NCBI RefSeq assembly: GCF_002105155.1
Contig: NW_019028992.1
Location: 517,001-581,000, forward strand
Reading direction: 5' to 3'
Source: Lobosporangium transversale
Taxonomy: Eukaryota; Mortierellomycota; Mortierellomycetes; Mortierellales; Mortierellaceae
Length of the DNA stretch: 64,000 bases
The first letter of the stretch is position 1. Every line of letters begins with the position of its first letter. This document shows positions 55,681 to 64,000 of the stretch, in pieces. Both the position numbers and the translations under genes were made by a program. Below the pieces are notes generated by a model. The model did no database searches. It worked only from the letters and a program-made list of their open reading frames with translations, and had not been told where the DNA came from.

Positions 55681-57810
55681 ATGACCATCCAAATTGTGCC
55701 CCTCGGCGCAGGACAGGACGTAGGACGCAGCTGCATCCTCGTTACTATCGGTGGCAAGAATATTATGCTCGACTGTGGCATGCACATGGGCTTTAATGGT
55801 AAATAAATGAGCCTTACTTTTTTTTTTTTTTGACCAAGAACTCATCATATATTAGTCCTTTTAGTAGTTAATGACATTCTTCTTATTCTTGATTGCGCCT
55901 TCTCAGATGAACGTCGATTCCCAGACTTTTCTTACATCTCTAAGACTGGCGATTTCACTGAAATGCTCGACTGTGTAATCATTTCCCATTTCCATCTTGA
56001 CCACTGCGGTGCTCTACCCTTTTTTACAGAGATGTGCGGATATGATGGCAACATTTACATGACACATCCAACCAAAGCTATCTGTCCTATTTTACTTGAG
56101 GACTATCGCAAGATCACTGTCGACCGCAAGGGTGAACGTAACTTCTTTACCAGTCAGGATATCAAAAATTGCATGAAAAAGGTTATTGCCGTCAATCTGC
56201 ATCAGACCATCATGGTTGATGATGACTTGGAAATTTGTGCCTACTATGCCGGACATGTTCTTGGTGCTGCCATGTTTTATATCCGTGTAGGTGAAGAATC
56301 CTTAGTCTATACAGGCGACTACAATATGACACCGGATCGGCACTTGGGGAGTGCTTGGATTGACAAAGTGCGACCCGACGTCTTGATCACGGAATCAACT
56401 TATGCCACCACTATTCGCGACTCGAAGCGATCAAGAGAGAGAGACTTTTTGAAAAAAGTTCATGACTGCGTTGCTGATGGGGGCAATGTTATCATCCCTG
56501 TCTTTGCACTGGGTCGTGCACAAGAGCTTTGTATCTTGATTGAAACATATTGGGAGCGTATGGACCTCAAAGTCCCGATCTACTTCTCTGCAGGACTCAC
56601 GGAAAAGGCAAACCACTTTTATCGACTTTTTATCAACTGGACCAATGAAAAGATCAAGAGTACGTTTGTGCACCGCAACATGTTTGATTTCAAGCATATC
56701 AAGGCTTGGGATAGGTCCTACATGGATTCACCAGGTCCTATGGTTGTCTTCGCCACTCCAGGAATGCTGCACAGCGGAACATCACTTGAGCTTTTCAAGA
56801 AATGGGCCCCTGATCCCAAGAATATGGTCATCATGCCTGGTTATTGTGTCGCAGGGACAGTTGGATCCAAGGTCTTGGCTGGCGAAAAAAAGATTCAAAT
56901 TGATGCTTTTAATTCTGTAGATGTCAATTTACAGGTCAAGAATCTATCATTCAGTGCACACGCAGATGCAAAGGGCATTATGCAGTTGATTCGGCAATGC
57001 GAGGCCAAGAATGTAGTCTTGGTTCACGGTGAAAAGAGCTCCATGGGATTCTTAAAATCTAGGATCATGACTGAATTTGGCATCCCTTGCTTTGACCCTG
57101 CCAACGGCCAAACTATCAGCATTGAGACTAGTCATGTTATTCCTATCGAAATGTCAGCTAGCCTACTGAAACAACATTTGATCCGCCAGTCTGAGACTAC
57201 AGTAGAGAATACAAACGAAGGATTGACCTCTTCTAGTAGTCCAGATGATAGCTCTGATGAAAACCTTCAACAACCCATCAATCTTAAAAAGCCACTAAGC
57301 ATAAAGCCCAAGGATAAAGTACTAATCCAAGGCATGCTTGTAATGGAAGATGGAAAGCCGATCCGATTAGAAGATGCAGAGGAAGCGTTGGACAGAGTTG
57401 GCACTGCCAAGCACAAAGTGCGGTTTGAGGTTCGAAAAGCTTATAATGCAACAGCATTGCGCATGGCAGTTGAAGAACCAGAATACTATAAAAGGATGGC
57501 ACGTTCAGCAGATAATGATTCCACAGAAATGGAGCATGTTTCAGAAGATCTAGAAAATGACTGGGATAGTGATGCGTTTGCTTTGGATCTTGTTTATGTA
57601 GCACTACAAAAATCGATTGGAAATCATATCAAGCTGGCCCGAGAGGGGGAGAGTGGCGCTATTGTTGTACGTAGTGTTCGGATCCGGGCGCCAACAGAAC
57701 AAGATGAATTTGAACGAGGAGGGCTTTTGATAGGATGGGATTACCAAGATGAAGATCTCGCAACTAGAATATTGTCAGTTGTCGCCTTAACTCTTGCTGC
57801 CAATCGCTGA
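55681..57810 (+). CDS. INTS11: Integrator complex subunit 11 (RNA endonuclease)
   Basis: Two exons: 55681-55798 and 55907-57810; 673 residues. INTS11 is the metallo-beta-lactamase/beta-CASP nuclease of Integrator, cutting snRNA 3' ends and nascent transcripts at paused polymerase II in the nucleus. The start [18 protein letters not shown] and the metal motif SHFHLDHCG (His67, His69, Asp71, His72) are typical. Further metal ligands lie in [10 protein letters not shown] and [14 protein letters not shown]; beta-CASP motifs are in [33 protein letters not shown] and [10 protein letters not shown]. Identity to the animal protein is high over the first ~450 residues, and [17 protein letters not shown] distinguishes it from CPSF73. 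The C-terminal part is more divergent but ends in a family-like WDYQDEDL block. Human INTS11 has 600 residues; the excess is a Ser-rich linker near residue 420. Confidence 0.95.
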
Positions 57811-58315
57811 AATAGTCAACGCAACGTCCCTCTTTTTATTTTATTTTTTCCTATGATCTTTGTACATAAATCCAACTCACACAACATGTATACCCAATTA
57901 TTAATTGAGTTTATGATTGATTGCAAATGTTTAAATTGCTTCAGCAATGCATAAAGCGCTATACGTATTATCCATGAACATCTTCAATAGCTTCATTTTT
58001 TTGTCAATATATTTTCTTTATTAGATACTAAACTAGTGAAGAAGACTATGTGCAATTATAAACAAGAAGATATTGGGGGATTGCGGGATTGTGGGTATTG
58101 TGAGTATTGTGGGTATTGTGGGTATTGTGGGTATAGATGGGAGTTCGAGAAGGTCCTGCTTCTCATAGGATCCCATGGGTCCTCAATAGGTGATGAAGCC
58201 TGCACCAACAAGATATTACTGAAAATTAAAAGAAAAGAAAAAAAAGATAGATAGATAAAAGTGGCTATACAAACATATTCATGTTCGGCTTAAGGCCCTT
58301 AGGCTTGAAGATTGC
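57811..58315. other. 3' flank with a 9-bp tandem repeat
   Basis: 58088-58134 holds about five copies of GGGTATTGT (one GAGTATTGT). 58140-58200 (GAGAAGGTCCTGCTTCTCATAGGATC...) resembles 61740-61790 downstream of the second peptide gene, so the 3' untranslated part was duplicated with the gene. No other gene is seen. Confidence 0.6.
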
Positions 58316-58852
58316 TTATGCGTCCTCCTCAATGTTCATGACTGGACGATAGCGGCTGCCACCCGCATATTGTGCCTCAGCCTCAGAAGCTTCTTGCTCA
58401 ATGTTCATGACTGGACGGTAGCGGCTACCACCAGCGTACTGAGCCTCTTGTTCAATGTTCATCACAGGGCGATAACGACTGCCACCGGCGTACTGGGCCT
58501 CAGCCTCAGAAGCCTCAGCCTCAGAAGCCTCTTGTTCAATGTTCATCACTGGGCGATAGCGACTACCACCAGCGTACTGGGCCTCTGGCTCAGCAGCTTC
58601 TTGCTCGATGTTCATCACTGGGCGATAACGGCTGCCACCGACGAACTGTGCCTCCTGCTCAATGTTCATCACTGGACGGTAGCGGCTACCACCAGCGTAC
58701 TGGGCCTCTGGCTCAGCAGCTTCTTGCTCGATGTTCATCACGGGACGATAACGACTTCCACCTGCATACTGTGCCTCATGTTGGATTGGGAGTGCCTGAA
58801 CTGTGGCAATGGAAGCTGCAATAGAGAAAAGGAGTGTGGTCTGGAACTTCAT
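58316..58852 (-). CDS. secreted repeat-peptide precursor 1
   Basis: Single exon, 178 residues. A signal peptide is clear (MKFQTTLLFSIAASIATVQA, cleavage before LP). The mature part is seven near-perfect copies of AQYAGGSRYRPVMNIEQ, one with QFVGG, joined by spacers of E, A, S and P (EAAEPE, EASEAE). There are no cysteines and no Lys-Arg sites, so Kex2 cleavage in the usual way is not expected. The EA/EP-rich spacers resemble substrates of dipeptidyl aminopeptidases (as in yeast alpha-factor), and single Arg sites occur in every unit (SRYRP). Identical repeat spacing and silent differences between units suggest selection for the peptide. It could be a pheromone-like or signalling peptide precursor, a ribosomal-peptide natural product precursor or a repetitive wall or surface protein. 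No family is recognised. A paralogue is at 61830. Confidence 0.85.
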   Translation of the reverse strand: MKFQTTLLFSIAASIATVQALPIQHEAQYAGGSRYRPVMNIEQEAAEPEAQYAGGSRYRPVMNIEQEAQFVGGSRYRPVMNIEQEAAEPEAQYAGGSRYRPVMNIEQEASEAEASEAEAQYAGGSRYRPVMNIEQEAQYAGGSRYRPVMNIEQEASEAEAQYAGGSRYRPVMNIEEDA

Positions 58853-59124
58853 GGTTGGTTATGTGTACGAGAGAGAGAAAGAGAGAAAAGTTGTTGAGAG
58901 AAGTAAAAGTGTGAGTGGGCGAGTGAGTGAGTGAGAGTAAGAGTAAGAGTCTGAGAAAATGGGAAAGATGCAAGTAAGCTGATGTAGCTATTCTTTGCTT
59001 GAGTGGATGGAGAAAAGACTGTTTGAGTGAAGAACTGGTTGGAAGTGGAGGATGTCCACTGTATTTATATGTGAATCCTCCCTTTTCATTCATCGCCGAT
59101 CTATGTAACACCACGGGCGCCTGT
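58853..59124. promoter_or_regulatory. proximal promoter of peptide gene 1
   Basis: The 5' leader has GAGAGAGAAAGAGAGAAAAG (58868-58887) and (GAGT)n. The region is only moderately similar to that of peptide gene 2 (shared GCAAGTAAGCT, TGGATGGAG, GTGAAGAACT), in contrast to the almost perfect match further upstream. It contains a TATTTATAT (59061-59069), which could serve as a TATA element about 210 bases before the ATG. Confidence 0.4.
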
Positions 59125-59541
59125 TTCCATGCATGGTTACACGTTGTTGTGCAACAAGCCTTGTTCTCGACTCAAGGAGCAGCCATAATTGCATTTTGCA
59201 ATCGGCAACGGCCCAGCTGAGCGGTTGACGGAGGATTAACGGGAATTCCCAGCAGAGACATATTGCTTATACTGATGAATAAGGGGGGAGGAGCAAAGGA
59301 AGAAAGAAGAGGTCGTGCGCAGGTCTGTTCGCTCTCAAAGTCTGTTCGACCAATCGCCTGTATGGCGGGGTGCAGGAAACCTTGCTGAAGTAACCTAATA
59401 AACATTCCAGTAAAACCAAGAAATGAGCACAGACAGCAAGGTCGTCTCACTAAAACAGCCGTGGCATAAGAAAACAAGTTATTATTGTCTTGGAAAACAA
59501 GTTCAGGCACAAGGCCTAACCTCTTATATTTATTGCTCCGC
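59125..59541. repeat. 417-bp near-identical block, copy 1
   Basis: Matches 62690-63106 base for base with constant offset 3565 and only a few mismatches, nearly all in the last ~70 bases. It begins TTCCATGCATGGTTACACG and contains the palindrome TTGTTGTGCAACAA. It lies 273 bp upstream of peptide gene 1; copy 2 lies 270 bp upstream of peptide gene 2. A 112-codon minus-strand frame (59172-59510) is kept in both copies but may simply follow from the identity. Confidence 0.9.
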
Positions 59542-61084
59542 CTGATGATCTACTGTCACCAGCCCTGTGTGTCTCGCATGGACGCTCATCGATGTTTCTA
59601 AATAACTAGATGACTAGATGATTAAATGACTAAACAACCAAATGGTTAAGTGCTGGTGACAGACTATCCATCTGTTCTCTTCTTGCATTAGTTGTTGCAG
59701 ATATGGGCGCAATGAGGAAATGACAGACCATGGCCTTATATCACCTTCTTTGAATTCTAGATAGAAAAAGAGAAAAAGAAATTTACGCCGGTGCGGTGTC
59801 TGACCTTTGTTTGTGTTGCTCACTGTTTCTCTCTCTCTCTTATAGAAAGGAAGAAAAAAATCCGTGCTGCTTCCTCTCTGGACCATGTCAACGGTTAGAA
59901 GGTCAAGGCGGCGACAAGTCTGCAAAGAGTCAAGAATTGAGGGTGAACAAGTAAAGTAGAAAGAAGGTTACGGATTTTTGCTTACAGCTCGACTGTTGAC
60001 TGGCTGTAGCATATGTAGCACAGGCTGAATCGATTGACTCTCATCACCGATCTTGTACTTGAGACATCCCCCATAGACATTCCTTCCACCAATCCCACCA
60101 ACTTTAGTAAGAAAAGGTACAAAATAGCGTTATCGCTTCTAGATTTCTTCCAGACATTGCTACTTTGGTATGTTGCCGAACTCTCTACCGAGCTAATTGC
60201 TAATTGCCAATCGTCATTCGTCCGCGCCTTCTGTTTCCTGTTGCCCAATTGCTTAATCCTATTGGGGTCCTATTGCGAAAAAGGCCGACACATGGCATCC
60301 CTCTGAATATAGGTTACACACATACTCTTACTTCTTGTTATTGCTCTTAGCTAGTATCGCTCCCGAGCCCTTTGTTGAGGAAAGAACCTTGTTGTGACCC
60401 CTCTCTCTAGGTTTGAGTACTGTGTTACTATGTCTATTTTGCATTTCCACCCTAGGATGTTTCGCGTCTCTCTCTCTCTTTCTCTCTACAGCTCTCTAGC
60501 TGTGATTATAGTACAGGCGTCGGTATATAGATGGTATGATAGTGAGGTAATATGTTAGTATCCGCAATATGAATGCATCAATCTCAATTATAGAGTCTTC
60601 CAAGCACTTTACGCATTAGTTCTTTTTGTCTGATTCATTTCACTTATTCCCAAGTCAGCAAGCCAGCAACAGCCAAGAAAGATAGAGGTGGTCATTTATT
60701 TTATATGACATTACATGGCCCAAACAACACAGCAGACCTGATAGCAACTTTGTAACCTACAATCTGCATTGATCTGCATCGAAACATGGCCCAGAAAAGA
60801 GGAAAAAGAGATGCGGGGCGCATATTATTATTCTACGGTGTGGAGAAGTTCAGAAAAAGGATACAGCAATCAATGTGTATACAATATTATGGTACGTATT
60901 CAATTATGACCCTAAACATGCATGCATGCACGCTAAGATTGTAACACATTACATTCAATGCTGTAAAATAATTAAGACTAAATATCGACCATGTCAGCAG
61001 AAGTTCTTGTTTTACATTTATGACTACATTACAGTGTTACGTACCACTAGAAAAAGGTGCATGTAAAACAGTACAGAGTCATCT
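59542..61084. other. spacer between the duplicated units
   Basis: No recognisable gene. There are (CT)n stretches at 59826-59841 and 60467-60486, and TA/CATG-rich words (ATGCATGCATGC) near 60918-60931. Frames at 59614, 59982 (minus) and 60034, 60875 (plus) are unsupported. Confidence 0.35.
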
Positions 61085-61445
61085 TGCAGCACTTGTTGCA
61101 CGAACTACATGTTCTGATTTCTATGGTTAATATCCAGAGCCAGATGCTCTTTTTTTCCTCTTCTTCTTTCTCTTGTAACACTTTCTCTTGCGAATGGCTT
61201 CATTTTATGCATGGAGGATACTTCATTTCATTATCTTTGTCAATCACATACGTAGATTTATGGCAAGCAGGCATGTATATCATTGAAAAAACCTCTTCTC
61301 TATATCTTTAGTAATTGCTAAGTATACATATATATACATATTATACATATTATACATGCGCAATTATGCGTTTTTAAATTATACACTCAGTAGAATCCTA
61401 GATTTCGCGAAAAGTCTGTTACAATAATAAGAGATAGCATATACT
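61085..61445. repeat. 361-bp inverted repeat, left arm
   Basis: The reverse complement of 63640-64000 with no net length difference and, where I compared, one mismatch (GTTACAATAAT versus GTTATAATAAT). It starts TGCAGCACTTGTTGCACG and ends AGCATATACT. The right arm is cut by the window end, so the repeat may be longer outward. Confidence 0.9.
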
Positions 61446-61829
61446 TTTTTTTTTTTTTAAAGAATATCTGCAAGCTGACTAAGGCATGAGAAAGAAGACA
61501 TTATCAATATCAAACCTTCTAGACCCTCAAACTCTGGCCAAGGATATGTGAAAGCTCCCTCTTGTTAAACTCACGCATTTATTGGTAAACATAAAATTAG
61601 CCATAAAATCATTTCACTTAGCCAATACGACAAGGATAATAAAAGATTGATTTATTATTTTTATTTTATTTTATTATATCATAGAATTATGAAATTAATA
61701 ACATATAATGGTTATAGATGAGGGTATAAGGTAGCAAATTTAAGAAGGACCGGCTTCTCATAAGATCTCATGGATCCTTTTTAGCGCAAAGCAAAGATTG
61801 TACAAATATTATCGAAACTAGAGTCTCAC
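61446..61829. other. 3' flank of peptide gene 2
   Basis: AT-rich, with a poly(T) run at 61446-61458 and (TTTTA)n at 61652-61675. 61740-61790 resembles the 3' flank of peptide gene 1. Confidence 0.4.
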
Positions 61830-62420
61830 TTATGCATCCTCCTCAATATTCATGACTGGACGATAACGGCTGCCACCAGCGAACTGCGCCTCTGGCTCAG
61901 CAGCTTCTTGCTCAACGTTCATCACTGGGCGGTAGCGACTGCCGCCTGCGAATTGTGCCTCGGCCTCAGAAGCGTCTTGTTCGATGTTCATGACTGGACG
62001 ATAACGGCTGCCACCAGCGAACTGGGCCTCTGACTCAGCAGCTTCTTGCTCAATGTTCATAACGGGGCGGTAACGGCTACCACCAGCGAACTGGGCCTCC
62101 TGCTCGATGTTCATCACAGGACGATAACGACTACCGCCTGCAAATTGTGCCTCGGGTTCGGAAGCGTCCTGCTCAATGTTCATGACTGGGCGATAGCGAC
62201 TACCACCAGCGAACTGGGCCTCAGGCTCAACATTCATCACGGGACGGTAGCGGCTGCCACCAGTGAACTGGGCTTCTGGCTGGGCCGCTTCCTGCTCGAT
62301 ATTCATCACAGGACGGTAGCGGGTACCTCCTGCAAACTGTGCCTCATGTTGGATTGGGAGTGCCTGAACTGTGGCAATGGAAGCTGCAATAGAGAAAAGG
62401 AGTGTGGTCTGGAACTTCAT
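61830..62420 (-). CDS. secreted repeat-peptide precursor 2
   Basis: Single exon, 196 residues. The signal peptide is the same as in precursor 1 (MKFQTTLLFSIAASIATVQA). Eight copies of AQFAGGSRYRPVMNIEQ follow, with small changes (GGT in unit 1, FTGG in unit 2, NVEP or NVEQ in two units), joined by EAAQPE, DASEPE, EAAESE, DASEAE or directly. As in gene 1, it has no Cys and no dibasic sites, and it ends NIEEDA. Compared with precursor 1 the unit has Phe in place of Tyr at position 3, so the two genes would yield slightly different peptides, each uniform within its gene. The DNA around the signal peptide (62338-62440) is almost identical to gene 1, as expected for a recent duplication. Confidence 0.85.
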   Translation of the reverse strand: MKFQTTLLFSIAASIATVQALPIQHEAQFAGGTRYRPVMNIEQEAAQPEAQFTGGSRYRPVMNVEPEAQFAGGSRYRPVMNIEQDASEPEAQFAGGSRYRPVMNIEQEAQFAGGSRYRPVMNIEQEAAESEAQFAGGSRYRPVMNIEQDASEAEAQFAGGSRYRPVMNVEQEAAEPEAQFAGGSRYRPVMNIEEDA

Positions 62421-62689
62421 GGTTGATTATGTGTACGATATTAAAAGAGAAGGGTATTTGTGTGTGGGTGTGAGGTTGAGAGATTAAAAGTTGGAGAGAG
62501 TGAGGATGGTGCAAGTAAGCTAGCGTGCTGTTATTTGCTTGAATGGATGGAGTAAGGACTAGTTGAATGAAGAACTAGATGAAAGTAGGGATGGCCACCG
62601 GTTTTATATGTGTCCCTAGACGAAGAGGAATGAACCCTTCATGCTCATTGACGGCTTTCTAGGCACCATGTACAACCATGGATGCTTGC
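62421..62689. promoter_or_regulatory. proximal promoter of peptide gene 2
   Basis: Diverged counterpart of 58853-59124. It has GTTTTATATGTG at 62600-62611, in the same place as the TATA-like element of gene 1, and shares short blocks such as GCAAGTAAGCTA. Confidence 0.4.
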
Positions 62690-63106
62690 TTCCATGCATG
62701 GTTACACGTTGTTGTGCAACAAGCCTTGTTCTCGACTCAAGGAGCAGCCATAATTGCATTTTGCAATCGGCAACGGCCCAGCTGAGCGGTTGACGGAGGA
62801 TTAACGGGAATTCCCAGCAGAGACATATTGCTTATACTGATGAATAAGGGGGGAGGAGCAAAGGAAGAAAGAAGAGGTCGTGCGCAGGTCTGTTCGCTCT
62901 CAAAGTCTGTTCGACCAATCGCCTGTATGGCGGGGTGCAGGAAACCTTGCTGAAGTAACCTAATAAACATTCCAGTAAAACCAAGAAATGAGCACAGACA
63001 GCAAGGTCGTCTCACTAAAACAGCCGTGGCATAAGAAAACAAGTTATTATTGTCTTGAAAAACAACCCCAGGCACAAGGCCTAACCTCTTATATTTATTG
63101 CCCCGC
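62690..63106. repeat. 417-bp near-identical block, copy 2
   Basis: Copy of 59125-59541 (see there), in the same orientation relative to its peptide gene. The match ends around TATTTATTGCCCCGC; beyond it the two loci differ. Confidence 0.9.
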
Positions 63107-63639
63107 ATGGCAATCGACTGGCAGTCTATTTGTGTCTCGCATGGATGCACACCGGTTTCTGAATGTGCATGGAAATGGCTGTATTTTTTGCTGAAAGACC
63201 GTTAGTGATGCCAGATGTGGGTATATGGAGACCACGCCTTGAGGTCTAGCCTTTCTTCGAACAGCTCATCCGGAATTATAAAGCACTCTTTTGTGTTCTG
63301 TACCATATTACTGGTTTGGACAAGTTTCCTAGTTTGCGACTCTTACTGACCGTTGGCAGATAGCATATTTGATCTTTCAAATGCTATTTATATTCTTCAA
63401 GCTTTGAGACAACAGTTTATTAAACCAAAGCGGTCAGATAATCAGTCAACATTCCCCTAAGGTTTTTGTCACATTTGCCATCTAAAGCATCGTGTAACTA
63501 TTGTGCAAAAAACCAGTTCATGCTGTAGTAGTATGTGAGCTATCGCAGACTGGAGGATGGGGAGGTTAGGGATGCCGAGACATTATGCTTGCTGCAAGAC
63601 CACAATTTGCAATAGGCATAGACATGGCTATCATGCGCC
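63107..63639. other. unique sequence between block 2 and the right inverted-repeat arm
   Basis: No recognisable gene or repeat. Confidence 0.35.
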
Positions 63640-64000
63640 AGTATATGCTATCTCTTATTATTATAACAGACTTTTCGCGAAATCTAGGATTCTACTGAGT
63701 GTATAATTTAAAAACGCATAATTGCGCATGTATAATATGTATAATATGTATATATATGTATACTTAGCAATTACTAAAGATATAGAGAAGAGGTTTTTTC
63801 AATGATATACATGCCTGCTTGCCATAAATCTACGTATGTGATTGACAAAGATAATGAAATGAAGTATCCTCCATGCATAAAATGAAGCCATTCGCAAGAG
63901 AAAGTGTTACAAGAGAAAGAAGAAGAGGAAAAAAAGAGCATCTGGCTCTGGATATTAACCATAGAAATCAGAACATGTAGTTCGTGCAACAAGTGCTGCA
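63640..64000. repeat. inverted repeat, right arm (cut by window end)
   Basis: Reverse complement of 61085-61445. The two arms enclose 2.2 kb holding peptide gene 2 and its upstream block. Confidence 0.9.

Noticed and set aside
58316-58852. Alpha-factor type pheromone precursor
   Set aside because: Signal peptide and EA spacers fit, but there are no Lys-Arg sites and no known pheromone core; kept as an unknown repeat-peptide precursor.
62737-63150. 137-codon minus frame in the duplicated block as a second conserved gene
   Set aside because: Its conservation is explained by the near-identical DNA; no domain, signal peptide or splice support. Kept only as part of the repeat entry.

Overview
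The window is nuclear DNA of a filamentous fungus from an early-diverging lineage. Genes are broken by short GT-AG introns that often carry long poly(T) or poly(A) runs. Proteins have Asn-, Ser- and Gln-rich inserts. The presence of an Integrator subunit (INTS11) and DET1, neither of which I know from yeasts and their relatives, together with an F-box/LRR-type gene cluster and a Crinkler-like relic, fits Mortierellomycota/Mucoromycota best. This placement is an inference; no rRNA or other marker gene is present.

Layout. 1-6,400: a cluster of F-box family genes: the tail of one copy, two long copies (one with a C-terminal frameshift) and two decayed copies. 7,587-10,100: YOP1-like ER-shaping protein and LSM2, convergent. 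10,100-12,940: gene-poor. 12,943-36,768: a dense block of conserved genes: a degenerate PFA-DSP (Oca-type) phosphatase, dUTPase, a PY-motif membrane protein, DET1, a DUF3128/Emi1-type protein, a large REEP-like protein, ribosome factor RPF2, a GRDP/DUF1399 protein and a bHLH transcription factor. 36,800-46,300: gene-poor, with a Crinkler-like relic, other decayed coding pieces, a hAT-like MITE with an exact 8-bp target duplication and an internal 32-bp tandem array, and a 718-bp TIR element with an exact 9-bp target duplication. 46,361-50,190: tRNA-Ser(CGA), then a nest of non-LTR elements: a 5'-truncated LINE with a 20-bp target duplication, a tRNA-promoter SINE with a 19-bp target duplication, and a LINE copy with the inverted 5' end typical of twin priming. 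50,388-57,810: a many-exon coiled-coil protein with a CM1 (gamma-tubulin recruiting) motif, divergent from INTS11. 58,300-64,000: two paralogous secreted repeat-peptide precursors in a duplicated segment, the second one between near-identical 361-bp inverted repeats.

The housekeeping genes are unrelated parts of basic cell biology: ER shape (two TB2/DP1 family proteins), RNA handling (LSM2, INTS11), ribosome assembly (RPF2), nucleotide hygiene (dUTPase), ubiquitin ligase function (DET1, F-box proteins) and the microtubule-organising centre (CM1 protein). No operon or gene cluster pathway is visible. The most unusual item is the pair of secreted precursors built from 7 and 8 near-perfect copies of a short peptide (core AGGSRYRPVMNIEQ) separated by acidic E/A-rich spacers. 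They resemble no family I can name.

Exon coordinates were worked out by hand from splice consensus and reading-frame continuity. The exon models of most conserved genes close exactly in frame. The CM1 gene has one junction I could not resolve.
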